From: HyVt-560 sp964577195
GTDB taxonomy: Bacteria > Pseudomonadota > Gammaproteobacteria > UWMA-0217
Direction: 5' to 3'
Length of the DNA stretch: 10,595 nucleotides
Assembly: GCA_964577195.1 (NCBI GenBank)
Contig: CAZNYF010000099.1
Coordinates: 1-10,595, forward strand
Below the pieces are notes generated by a model. That model did not search any database. It had not been told where the DNA came from and was given only the letters and a program-made list of their open reading frames with translations. A program made the position numbers and the translations under genes. This document shows, piece by piece, positions 1 through 7,078 of the stretch (the stretch's first letter is position 1; every line of letters starts with the position of its first letter).

Positions 1-1
1 C

Positions 2-70
2 CTCCCTGTAGGTCATGGCGGTGCGTTTGATAAAAAAGGTGCTGTTCATGGTTTTTCTCAGTGGTGCTAG
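2..70 (+). CDS. possible 3' end of an upstream gene (partial)
   Basis: One frame stays open from the window edge to a TAG at 68-70 and encodes a 22-residue tail (starting LPVGHGGAF, ending HGFSQWC). The GHGG run recalls C-terminal loops of some alpha/beta hydrolases, but the piece is too short to assign. The other two plus frames hit stops within the first 30 bases. It could equally be chance. Confidence 0.25.
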   Translation, partial: LPVGHGGAFDKKGAVHGFSQWC

Positions 71-90
71 TATTTTTTAGAGATGCCCTT
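71..90 (+). repeat. dispersed TTTTAGAGATGCCC-type repeat, copy A
   Basis: TATTTTTTAGAGATGCCCTT at this site matches 5930-5948 in the same orientation (one T fewer and T to C inside) and the reverse complement of 10111-10130 (ATTTTAGAGATGCACC core). It begins directly after the possible stop codon at 68-70. Function is unknown; candidates are the end of an insertion sequence or a genome-wide intergenic repeat. Confidence 0.55.
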
Positions 91-119
91 AGGACGAATC
101 TTATTGAAATGGAGTTGTG

Positions 120-1763
120 ATGGGCAAGAAATTTGGCGCAAAAGCGATGACGAAACACTCTGTCAAACTGGTGTTGGTTGCCATGATTCAGGTCGTTCTA
201 CTCGGTTTGCAATCTTGTGATCAAGTAGCAACTCCCGAAACTACCACAAATTTAGCGGTCGTCCTGGGCAATGAAAGCCAGCCCCCGGAGAATATTGATG
301 CTCCACAAGTATTACCAGACCCCGTTGTTAAAATCCCTAATCGTGTTGAGTTCAACGCTGATTCCCTCGCTCGGATAGCGAAATATACCCATGGGGATAA
401 TTGGCCCATCACCTGGACTGCTGATGGTGATCAAATGACCTCCATGAGTGATGGTGCCTGGGTGCCCGAAGGTCGAGTCTTTCACAATATGGCCTACCGA
501 ATTAAAGGTGGCGTCGATGATTTTACTCATTCTAAAGTGCTTGGCTATCCAGAGTTTCTCTATGGTGATGAGGATGAGCCTGGCTGGTTTGGTTATGGCA
601 TTGTCGCAATTGACGAGACCATTTATTCAATGGTGACTAAAACGCCTGGCACCACTTTTCAAGGGCCATTTCGTGGCGTGAAAATGTTGAAATCGACGGA
701 TAACGGTGATTCCTGGTATCGCGTGAATAGAGAAGGCGAGACGCGTTTGCTGGAACCAACGGATGCAGAAGCTCGCAATAGTACTGCTGTTGAAGATATG
801 TTTTTCCTCGAAGAAAACGGCATCGACGTAAACGGTCTGGTTTATTTCCCATTTTCGTTTGTTTCTTTTGTGCAAAACGGGCAGGCAGGTCAGGCATCTC
901 CTGATGGCTACATTTACATTTATTCACCTGAAGGTGCCAAGGCAAATCATCTGCTACTGGCGCGTGTTAAAAAGGACCAATTTGAAGTAAGAGACAATTG
1001 GGAATACTTCAAACAATGGAATGGTGATGCTCCCGTCTGGAGTAGTGATATTACTGAACGTGGCAATGTCATGGTCTATCCGGAAAAGAATGCGAATGGC
1101 GATACCTTTGGCTGGTATTCATGGTTGCCATCGGTTGTCTGGAATGAAGGGCTGGGTGTTTATGTCATGGTCAACGGCGGAACCTACACGTTTAATTACA
1201 ACTGGGATGCGCTGGATCTCACCGGTAGTTTGGGTTTTTGGTATTCACTCACGCCTTACGGCCCCTGGAAACAAATTTATTATACCGATCACTTTATCGC
1301 TGATGATCCGCGCAACCGAACTTACCAACCTAAATTATCGCCAAAATGGATCAGTGAAAGTGGTGAAGAAATGGTATTGGTCTGGTCGGATGCGATGGCA
1401 GATGAACTAGGCAATACGCACACCGTGAATTATCGCTGGAACCAAATGAAAATTAATTTAAAGACGGATGGTAATCAGCTCCCCTCTGTTTTTGCCGGAA
1501 AAGACCAGTCAATTCAAGCTGGAGCGTCCAACCCTGCTCAAGTTTTTTTGAATGGAATTTTCAGTGATGATGGTTTGCCTTTAGGGTCATCACTTAATAG
1601 TCAGTGGAGCAAGTTATCAGGCCCTGGTAGTGCTGATTTTGCAGATGCCAATCAACCACAAACAACCGTGAATTTTAGTCTTGTCGGGCGATATGAATTG
1701 CAGTTGCGAGTAACCGATGGGGAGCTGAGCCAAAGTGATATCATTATTTTGAATATTCAATAA
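120..1763 (+). CDS. lipoprotein with DUF4185-like propeller and PKD/REJ-like domain
   Basis: Secreted lipoprotein of 547 aa. The start is taken at ATG 120 because GGAG at 111-114 sits 5 bases before it; the in-frame GTG at 117 would have only 2. A lysine-rich N-terminus, a hydrophobic stretch and the lipobox LQSC (Cys33) give a signal peptidase II signal. The residue after Cys is Asp, then Gln, which in the E. coli Lol rule favours retention in the inner membrane. Residues about 80-440 include DNWPITW, a downstream SDG and many Trp/Tyr/Gly beta-strand-like segments, resembling DUF4185-type glycosidase-like propellers. Residues about 455-547 look like a PKD/REJ immunoglobulin-like module (AGKDQSIQAG, DDGLP, WSKLSGPG, VTDGELS). 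Carbohydrate binding or hydrolysis at the envelope is inferred; no catalytic residues can be assigned. The gene stands alone, 235 bp before creD. Confidence 0.75.
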   Translation: MGKKFGAKAMTKHSVKLVLVAMIQVVLLGLQSCDQVATPETTTNLAVVLGNESQPPENIDAPQVLPDPVVKIPNRVEFNADSLARIAKYTHGDNWPITWTADGDQMTSMSDGAWVPEGRVFHNMAYRIKGGVDDFTHSKVLGYPEFLYGDEDEPGWFGYGIVAIDETIYSMVTKTPGTTFQGPFRGVKMLKSTDNGDSWYRVNREGETRLLEPTDAEARNSTAVEDMFFLEENGIDVNGLVYFPFSFVSFVQNGQAGQASPDGYIYIYSPEGAKANHLLLARVKKDQFEVRDNWEYFKQWNGDAPVWSSDITERGNVMVYPEKNANGDTFGWYSWLPSVVWNEGLGVYVMVNGGTYTFNYNWDALDLTGSLGFWYSLTPYGPWKQIYYTDHFIADDPRNRTYQPKLSPKWISESGEEMVLVWSDAMADELGNTHTVNYRWNQMKINLKTDGNQLPSVFAGKDQSIQAGASNPAQVFLNGIFSDDGLPLGSSLNSQWSKLSGPGSADFADANQPQTTVNFSLVGRYELQLRVTDGELSQSDIIILNIQ

Positions 1764-1998
1764 CTACGCTTCTTAGCCGGTTACATTTTCAAGAGCATCT
1801 AACATAATAAGGACAGCGCTGGGGGTATCGTCCGTAGCGAATTTCAAAGCCTCGACGATTGCGCATGACATTCAGAATTGCATATTTTAACCATTTTATT
1901 GGATAACTCCATCGACGCTATCAGTACCGGCTGAATTCGGCTCGACTGGTATTGTGTATGCTATCGTATAGCCCATATTTAAAAGCATCTTAAAACAC
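1764..1998 (+). promoter_or_regulatory. leader region of creD
   Basis: This 235-bp gap probably holds the creD promoter. It contains a short inverted repeat GCTAT-CGT-ATAGC at 1960-1972 and an imperfect palindrome around GAATTC at about 1929-1942. No pair of TTCAC boxes (the E. coli CreB 'cre tag') is visible. No clear ribosome binding site precedes the ATG at 1999. No U-tailed terminator for the lipoprotein gene was seen. Confidence 0.3.
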
Positions 1999-3435
1999 AT
2001 GGGCAATGATATAAAACAAACTACAAAAGAATCTCGAATTGACTGGAACTCATTAACAGTGCGGTCAATTATAGTCGGGGTACTGGCAATGATTATGCTA
2101 ATCCCACTAGGCATGGTCGGCGGTATTGTGACGGATCGTAGCTATCTCTATCAGTCGGTGTTGAACGATATTGCCAGTACCTGGGGCGGTGAGCAGGTCT
2201 TACTGGCGCCGGTATTGGTGATCCCTTATACCGATAAAATTCTAAAGCAAGAAACGGTGACGGAAAAGTCGGGTAAAACCCAGACCATCGATAAAATATT
2301 CTATAGCAAACACTCAGCCAAATTTTTACCGGAAGAATTATCACTGGATATAGATCTTGGAGAACAGTTTCGTAAGCGCGGAATATATAACTCTCTGGTT
2401 TACACCGCAGATATAAAAGTGAATGCACGTTTTGCTGCGCCTGATGTCAATTCACTATCAGAAAATATCGATAAAATTCACTGGGACAAAGCCTATGTCA
2501 CAATTGGATTGAGCGATACACGGGCGATCAATAATGTTTCATCATTGAACTGGGATGGAGAAGAACAAATTCTAGCACCGGGAACGGATTTGTCCGCGCT
2601 TCGTCAGGGTTATCACGCGGTGATTAATAATTTCACTCCCGAGGGTAGTCACAGCCTGAAAGTTGCCATGAATATTAACGGCAGCAGCAGCTTTATGTTC
2701 GCCCCTTTTGGTGAAACCACCCACGTTAAAATTAAATCGAGCTGGCCTCACCCAAGTTTTCTTGGCAGTGTTTTACCGGCAGAGCATTTGATTACGGAGG
2801 ATGGGTTTATCGCACATTGGGAAATTCCTCATCTGGCCAGAAATTACCCGCAGAAATGGGCGCATGACAACGTCGATATGCCTATGCAATGGGAGCCAGC
2901 GATAGATGCCGTCAAAGCCAGGGTGATGCAGCAAAAGATGATCGCCAATTCAGGCAGATTGAACCTGTATGAATTCACAGCGGGCGTTCGAATGTTTGAA
3001 CCCATATCACTTTATTCTCAAATTACTCGTGCGGTTAAATATGGCATTTTGTTTATTGGTCTGACCTTTCTGACTTTTCTGATTTTTGAATTAACCGTTA
3101 AGGCAAAGTTGCACTACGTACAGTACGGGTTGATTGGTATTGCCCTGAGTTTGTTTTTTCTCATTCTACTGTCGCTGTCTGAACACATGCAGTTCATAAA
3201 GTCATATCTAGTCGCAGCATCAACAACCATTGGCATGATCACATTGTATACATTAGTCGCACTAAAAAGTTTAAACAGAACTGCAGTAATATTTGTTCTC
3301 CTAACCAGTTTATATATTGTGCTTTATTCTCTGCTACAGCTAGAAGACTACGCGCTCTTAATGGGAACTGCATTACTGGTATTGGTGGTGATGGTGCTAA
3401 TGTTTATCACCAGAAACCTGCAACAAGAACAGTAA
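1999..3435 (+). CDS. creD: CreD-family inner-membrane protein
   Basis: Integral membrane protein of 478 aa; E. coli CreD is about 450 aa. In enteric and related bacteria creD is the main target of the CreBC two-component system, and its loss or overproduction affects envelope integrity, colicin tolerance and beta-lactam response; its biochemical role is unknown. Visible features are an N-terminal membrane helix at about 23-45, the family motif TWGGEQVLLAPVLVIPY at 61-77, a large periplasmic region to about 335, then a helix bundle. The bundle includes QYGLIGIAL...LSLSEH (375-396) and LQLEDYALLMG (446-456), both hallmarks of CreD. No creB or creC lies in the window, so control by CreBC is not shown. 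The start is the first Met before the first helix, though its ribosome binding site is poor. The stop codon lies at the edge of a 51-bp tandem repeat. Confidence 0.93.
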   Translation: MGNDIKQTTKESRIDWNSLTVRSIIVGVLAMIMLIPLGMVGGIVTDRSYLYQSVLNDIASTWGGEQVLLAPVLVIPYTDKILKQETVTEKSGKTQTIDKIFYSKHSAKFLPEELSLDIDLGEQFRKRGIYNSLVYTADIKVNARFAAPDVNSLSENIDKIHWDKAYVTIGLSDTRAINNVSSLNWDGEEQILAPGTDLSALRQGYHAVINNFTPEGSHSLKVAMNINGSSSFMFAPFGETTHVKIKSSWPHPSFLGSVLPAEHLITEDGFIAHWEIPHLARNYPQKWAHDNVDMPMQWEPAIDAVKARVMQQKMIANSGRLNLYEFTAGVRMFEPISLYSQITRAVKYGILFIGLTFLTFLIFELTVKAKLHYVQYGLIGIALSLFFLILLSLSEHMQFIKSYLVAASTTIGMITLYTLVALKSLNRTAVIFVLLTSLYIVLYSLLQLEDYALLMGTALLVLVVMVLMFITRNLQQEQ

Positions 3436-3535
3436 CCGCCAAGGATGGTGGAAATGCTGGGAGCGTCCGGAACAGCGGACAGTGAACCGCCAAGGATGGT
3501 GGAAATGCTGGGAGCGTCTGGAACAGCGAACAGTA
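3434..3535 (+). repeat. 51-bp tandem direct repeat (two copies)
   Basis: Two adjacent 51-bp units (3434-3484 and 3485-3535) differ at only three positions, all transitions. Each unit begins AACCGCCAAGGATGGTGG, whose ends can pair (CCGCC with GGTGG, one G-U). The first also contains GTCCG-GAACAG-CGGAC, a 5-bp-arm hairpin weakened in the second. The creD stop codon overlaps the first base or two, and the last codons of creD (AACAAGAACAGTAA) resemble the unit end (AACAGCGGACAGTGA), so an older partial copy may have supplied the creD tail. The length is a multiple of three, so it stays open in the downstream gene's frame as two 17-residue repeats. Confidence 0.9.
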
Positions 3536-3588
3536 AACCAAGCAGAGGCTTGTCACTTAATAATGTACCTACTTTAGAGGGTATCGAG

Positions 3589-4776
3589 ATGCCGGGATTT
3601 TCAGTAAATCAATGGCAGTTAATAGATGCAGAGTTGCGGCGTAATCCGAAGAGATATGGATTACCTTTTCGACGTCATAATTCTATTGTGATAGGTTCAT
3701 ACAATGCACTTAAGCTGGGCAAAGACATTAACTCAGCAAAACAATGGGACTTTTTAACGCGATTTGTTTCGCGGTTTGATTTGCTTGCCGTGCAGGAAGT
3801 TATGGATGATTTATCAGGTGTACGTCGGCTGTTAAAATCACTAGGCCCAAGGTATAAGTTGGTTGTCTCGGATACAACCGGGGCATTTCCCGGTGATCGA
3901 GGGTTGCGAGAACGATTAGCTTTTATTTATCGTCCTTCGCGCATCCAATTAAAAGAACTTGTATCAGATATTACCTATGATCGCTCACATATCATAGCCA
4001 CGTTACGCAAAGACATTAAGACGTGGCATAAATTTTTTAACGATCTTGATCATGAAAACTTGCTCCGTGAGCAGAACAACCAAAGGCCAAAATCGTTAAG
4101 TAAGGTTAGTCATCCTGCATTTCTTTCTTTTATTCGTACACCGCACTGTGCTGCTTTTTCAATCAAAGGACGTAATGGAGCCAAGCCAGTTGAGTTTCTG
4201 GGGGTGAATGCACATGCTTTATATGGCAATAGTAAGGAGGAAAGAAACCGTGAGTTTTTTGCGTTGCTCGATTGGATTGTGCAGCGAGCTAAGTCGCCTG
4301 AGAAAATGTATCACCGCAATATGATATTAATGGCTGATCTGAATATGTTTTTCGACAATGCTAATCACAAGTTCTCCGACATTATCAAGCGTTTGCATAA
4401 TCTTAATAGCACACTGCTTTCCGGAGAAAAATCTGCTCGGGTGAATTTTCCTTTTCTGGATATTCACCCATCCATGGCTAGTTTGATCAGAACCAATGCG
4501 CGTAAGAATCAAACATTTGATCACATAGCATTATTCATAAATAAAAATCAAAATGGATTACCTACTGGTGATGATAATTCTCTGGCGGGGCAGGGCGGCG
4601 TAAATGCTTATGACTTTGGAGTGTTTGATTTTGTTGAACTTTTTAGCCAAGCCATACATGGCGAGGGATTTGATTTGCTAACCAAAAGCAAGCGCAATGC
4701 GCTACTGAAAAAAACCAGGTCTGACGTATCTGATCATATGCCAATATGGATACGTGTCCCGATTCCGGGAGCTTAA
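3589..4776 (+). CDS. endonuclease/exonuclease/phosphatase (EEP) family protein
   Basis: A 395-aa protein of the DNase I-like metal-dependent EEP fold, which cleaves phosphodiester or phosphomonoester bonds in nucleic acids, phosphoinositides or sphingolipids. Motifs appear in family order: IGSYN (Asn39), LLAVQEV (Gln69, Glu70, metal ligand), NAHALYG (His209), MADLN (Asp250, Asn252), TFDHI (Asp311) and SDHMP (Asp382, His383). Thus the active site looks complete. There is no signal peptide with this start, so a cytoplasmic place is inferred. ATG 3589 is chosen because AGAGG at 3576-3580 lies 8 bases upstream. The frame is open back to an ATG at 3445, but that would translate the 51-bp repeat and has AAGG touching the ATG, so it is unlikely. 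The natural substrate cannot be told. It may be cotranscribed with creD. Confidence 0.85.
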   Translation: MPGFSVNQWQLIDAELRRNPKRYGLPFRRHNSIVIGSYNALKLGKDINSAKQWDFLTRFVSRFDLLAVQEVMDDLSGVRRLLKSLGPRYKLVVSDTTGAFPGDRGLRERLAFIYRPSRIQLKELVSDITYDRSHIIATLRKDIKTWHKFFNDLDHENLLREQNNQRPKSLSKVSHPAFLSFIRTPHCAAFSIKGRNGAKPVEFLGVNAHALYGNSKEERNREFFALLDWIVQRAKSPEKMYHRNMILMADLNMFFDNANHKFSDIIKRLHNLNSTLLSGEKSARVNFPFLDIHPSMASLIRTNARKNQTFDHIALFINKNQNGLPTGDDNSLAGQGGVNAYDFGVFDFVELFSQAIHGEGFDLLTKSKRNALLKKTRSDVSDHMPIWIRVPIPGA

Positions 4777-4824
4777 TCGTCTTTTGATTCTATTCGTCTG
4801 GACGGTTTTATTGATATTAATTAA

Positions 4825-5871
4825 TCAGTCAATCCGCTTGTTGAATAAATATTTCAACCCATTTTTGAGCTTGGTGATTAACCTACTAAAACTGCTCTGT
4901 GATACTTGTTGTTTGACCAATAACAGCCGCCATCGTTGCCTGCGTTCTGACATCCAGTCCTGCTTGTAAGGCTCATTACCAGTGAGAAAATCAATCTCCT
5001 CAACCTTGTCGATATCAATCACGTACTGCATCAAGTAAGCGGTAAGGATGGATCCCGGAGAATAACGCTTCCATGCTTCGTCATAAGCCAACCGGAAGAT
5101 ACTCGCTTTACCGCCAACAACGAACCACAACTGTGCAGCCGCCGCGTTTCCGTCAATAGTTAAAATGGCGAGCCTCGTCCAGCCTGGCGCCGACAGGTTG
5201 ATCGCCAACGCATCAAGTAGCGCTACATATTGCTCATACGCTTTCCAGCTCGCTGAATAGGCTGCGTGATAATCCACCAAACCCTGTTGCACCTCATCAC
5301 CTTTGAATAGCCGTATTTTGTACGCATGTTCTCGTTCCAGTTTTCGTCGCTTTCGCGCGATGGTATTGCGCAATTGAGTAGGCCTTCCGGCCATATATTC
5401 ATCGAAGGACTGCCCCTGAGTGCGATGGAACCAGTTATAAAAAAAGAAGTGGCGATGGCTTTCATAGCCCTGGGTTTTCATGACCTGTTGCAGGTCTAAC
5501 AAATTGCTGTCGTCTTCGGCAACGGGGTTCAACTGCAAAGAATGTACTGGCATCTGACTTAGCCCCTCGGCCATGCAGTTGAGGATTTCAGTCTGATTCT
5601 CTTTTACCATTAACAGACTGTAGAGCGCAGTGTAACGATGGTTGAATGATTGCCAGCGTTCAGCCGTCCCGGTTAGCGGTAGCAATGCCAGTACTTTACC
5701 TTCGTTCACCACGCTGGCGAGCATCAGTGACTGACCTTCCTCAAATGTTTTGGCATACAGCGTCTCGAACCATTCACGGGTAAAAAACATGCTGTCATAT
5801 TTAGCAACCCCAAATAACGAATCAACACTTGCTGGTAGCTGATTCCAATGACTGTAGCGCTCAAATTTCAT
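4825..5871 (-). CDS. BioF2/CelD-like GNAT acetyltransferase
   Basis: A 348-aa protein of the GNAT superfamily of the kind annotated as 'BioF2-like acetyltransferase' or CelD (PF13480), distantly related to FemAB aminoacyl or acyl transferases. The N-terminal half (about 1-150) is a degenerate GNAT-like domain. The better conserved C-terminal domain starts at QLRNTIARKRRKLER (167-181) and contains AAQLWFVVGGKA (245-256), LAYDEAWKRYSPG (261-273) and the family signature IDFLTGNEPYK (293-303). Members are often in exopolysaccharide or cell-surface clusters; here there is no such context, so the substrate is unknown. It is convergent with the EEP gene, with 48 bp between the stops and no clear terminator. 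AGAG lies about 10 bases before the ATG. There is no membrane segment or signal peptide. Confidence 0.85.
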   Translation of the reverse strand: MKFERYSHWNQLPASVDSLFGVAKYDSMFFTREWFETLYAKTFEEGQSLMLASVVNEGKVLALLPLTGTAERWQSFNHRYTALYSLLMVKENQTEILNCMAEGLSQMPVHSLQLNPVAEDDSNLLDLQQVMKTQGYESHRHFFFYNWFHRTQGQSFDEYMAGRPTQLRNTIARKRRKLEREHAYKIRLFKGDEVQQGLVDYHAAYSASWKAYEQYVALLDALAINLSAPGWTRLAILTIDGNAAAAQLWFVVGGKASIFRLAYDEAWKRYSPGSILTAYLMQYVIDIDKVEEIDFLTGNEPYKQDWMSERRQRWRLLLVKQQVSQSSFSRLITKLKNGLKYLFNKRID

Positions 5872-5929
5872 AAAGTATTTCTCTGATGGGTGCTTATGCT
5901 TTTATTTTATGTAAGTTACTAAACACTTC

Positions 5930-5948
5930 TATTTTTAGAGACGCCCTT
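5930..5948 (+). repeat. dispersed TTTTAGAGATGCCC-type repeat, copy B
   Basis: TATTTTTAGAGACGCCCTT, in the same orientation as copy A at 71-90 and opposite to copy C at 10111-10130. It overlaps the left end of the inverted-repeat segment 5941-6054. Together with copy A it brackets the lipoprotein-creD-EEP-acetyltransferase block as a direct repeat. Confidence 0.55.
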
Positions 5949-6054
5949 TCTGCATAGTGCATCCATAGCCTTATAATTTTAATTATCTGCATCATACATT
6001 TGGATGCTCTGGAAGAGACTTACCAAGATCAAAATAATATCTTTGCTAGGGCGT
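5941..6054. repeat. nested inverted-repeat segment, MITE-like or structured RNA candidate
   Basis: Three nested perfect inverted repeats share one centre region: outer ACGCCCT (5941-5947) with AGGGCGT (6048-6054), middle GCATCCA (5959-5965) with TGGATGC (6001-6007), and inner ATAATT-TT-AATTAT (5973-5986). The arms are not evenly spaced: 11 bases lie between outer and middle arms on the left and 40 on the right. There is no ORF. It could be a degenerate miniature transposon, a folded RNA or chance. Confidence 0.35.
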
Positions 6055-6117
6055 AGTCCTGCACATTGTAAAAAGTAGGAGATTACTTAAACTGTCACTG
6101 CACAGCCGTCGGCCAAA

Positions 6118-6138
6118 TTCTTCAAAGTTTTTGAAGAA
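6118..6138. repeat. perfect hairpin, 9-bp arms and 3-base loop
   Basis: TTCTTCAAA-GTT-TTTGAAGAA. It is AT-rich and has no U-run on either side, so it is not a typical intrinsic terminator. It lies 96 bp beyond the stop of the minus-strand P-II-like gene and could protect a 3' end or be a protein site. Confidence 0.5.
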
Positions 6139-6233
6139 GACTAGTGGGTAGCGTTCGAAAGCGATGTGCTGTCAAGAGATGGCTAATGGTTGACACTGTA
6201 TTTTCCGCTGGTCAAAATAGAACTAACACTCGT

Positions 6234-6656
6234 CTATTTTTTATCACACAGCGTTTTTAACGCTTTTAACACTTTACTATCCACCTGCTCGGATACAACT
6301 TCCGAGTGCAGGGAAGAAATCGGCACCCCTCCTTTGGGAATATCAGGTAACTCAAAATGTGTAATCCAGGGCACGTCCACTTGATACATATATGCGCCCT
6401 CACAGATTTCAGTCTCCGCTTCGCGGTACAACCTATCAAATACACTTTCAGCATATTTTGGGACTACTGCCACACGCAGTAAATCCATTTCCTCCCAACC
6501 CATATTGCCACTTTGATGGCGAATGGAAACATATTCTGAAGCTAGCACATGTTCTGCCTCGGACTCCTCCAAGGCCTCTAACACTGTACTCGATTGACCT
6601 CTTGCCAACACACAGACTATGAGTTTGGCTGTTTTGCAATGCGTTTGATTTAACAC
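6234..6656 (-). CDS. diverged P-II-like (GlnB superfamily) protein
   Basis: A 140-aa soluble protein with no certain family. The order of segments suits the ferredoxin-like beta-alpha-beta-beta-alpha-beta fold of P-II: KLIVCVLARG (11-20), helix SSTVLEALEES, strand around HVLASEYVSIRHQ (37-48), strand DLLRVAVVP (58-66), helix KYAESVFDRLYREAE, then GAYMYQVDV (87-95). No P-II T-loop or nucleotide-binding signature is clear, and residues 96-140 form an added tail. The start is GTG 6656, 9 bp after the stop of the preceding P-II gene, with AGGGG about 7 bases upstream; this tight spacing implies translation as part of the DUF1538/P-II operon. It is probably a second small regulatory subunit; the fold assignment is inference and CutA-like or other ferredoxin-like folds are possible. 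Confidence 0.7.
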   Translation of the reverse strand: MLNQTHCKTAKLIVCVLARGQSSTVLEALEESEAEHVLASEYVSIRHQSGNMGWEEMDLLRVAVVPKYAESVFDRLYREAETEICEGAYMYQVDVPWITHFELPDIPKGGVPISSLHSEVVSEQVDSKVLKALKTLCDKK

Positions 6657-6665
6657 GAAATACCC

Positions 6666-7049
6666 CTATTCCCCGTCACTATCACGCTGCTCGTTAATGC
6701 GCTCCCGCACAGCCGGAGAAATATACGTGGCGGCTTTTTCCAGCGGTGTCACGAACATAATTCCCATACCGGGTGTATCGAGCTGACCTGCGATAAACAT
6801 TTCAGTAAAGACCTCTTCTTCCTGTTGTTTAGACACCATTATTTGAATGACTTCTTTTTCTGCTTCTACGGTAATACTAATCAGGCCTAAACGCTCGCGT
6901 ACACCTGCGCCGCGACCATAGTGAACCGATGCGCCATGTGCGCCTGCCGAGCGTGCAGCAGCGACAATGGCATCTCCTTTACCCTTTTGAACCATACAGG
7001 TAATCAAAGATACATCGGTTAAAATTGTCATTGTTTTTTGAGTTGCCAT
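6666..7049 (-). CDS. P-II family protein without the uridylylation tyrosine
   Basis: A 127-aa GlnB-like trimeric signal protein. P-II proteins bind ATP, ADP and often 2-oxoglutarate and control transporters or enzymes by their T-loop. Here VSLITCMVQKGKGDAIVAAARSAG (13-36) fits strand 1/helix 1, GRGAG (45-49) starts the T-loop, VIQIMV (67-72) is the next strand and AGQLDTPGMGIMFV (87-100) stands where classical P-II has the B-loop TGKIGDGKIFV. When the T-loop is aligned by length, the Tyr51 modified by GlnD is a Leu (54), so uridylylation is not expected. An excellent ribosome binding site (AGGAG, 7 bases before ATG 7049) follows the DUF1538 stop by 29 bp, and the next gene starts 9 bp after its stop. 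A partner role for the DUF1538 membrane protein is inferred from this context. Confidence 0.88.
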   Translation of the reverse strand: MATQKTMTILTDVSLITCMVQKGKGDAIVAAARSAGAHGASVHYGRGAGVRERLGLISITVEAEKEVIQIMVSKQQEEEVFTEMFIAGQLDTPGMGIMFVTPLEKAATYISPAVRERINEQRDSDGE

Positions 7050-7078
7050 TACCGTCTCCTAAAGAGAATTTCTAAACA

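Larger units (their letters stand above)
5872..6233. other. 362-bp gene-free stretch rich in inverted repeats
   Basis: No convincing gene in either strand. It contains the acetyltransferase promoter region on its left side, a dispersed repeat copy at 5930-5948, a nested set of inverted repeats at 5941-6054 and a perfect 9-bp-arm hairpin at 6118-6138. A TTGACA at 6190-6195 pairs with only a weak -10 (CAAAAT) and would fire antisense to the P-II-like gene. No U-tailed terminator was found for the minus-strand operon that ends at 6234. Confidence 0.6.

Noticed and set aside
637..945. 102-aa minus-strand ORF inside the lipoprotein gene
   Set aside because: It is a shadow of the well-supported lipoprotein frame, with no domain and no start signal.
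3445..3588. Upstream start for the EEP gene giving two 17-residue N-terminal repeats
   Set aside because: The extension is made wholly of the 51-bp DNA repeat and a linker. The ATG at 3445 has no spaced ribosome binding site, whereas 3589 has AGAGG at 8 bases.
4777..4824. Bidirectional terminator between the EEP and acetyltransferase genes
   Set aside because: The best hairpin, CGTC-TG-GACG, has a two-base loop and short arms, and the following T-run is broken, so I do not call it.
71..5948. Composite transposon bounded by the direct repeats A and B
   Set aside because: There is no transposase or recombinase between them and no target duplication is visible; the motif is kept as an unexplained repeat only.
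6190..6218. Plus-strand promoter, TTGACA with CAAAAT at 17 bp
   Set aside because: The -10 is weak and it would only transcribe antisense to the P-II-like gene; chance is the simpler view.
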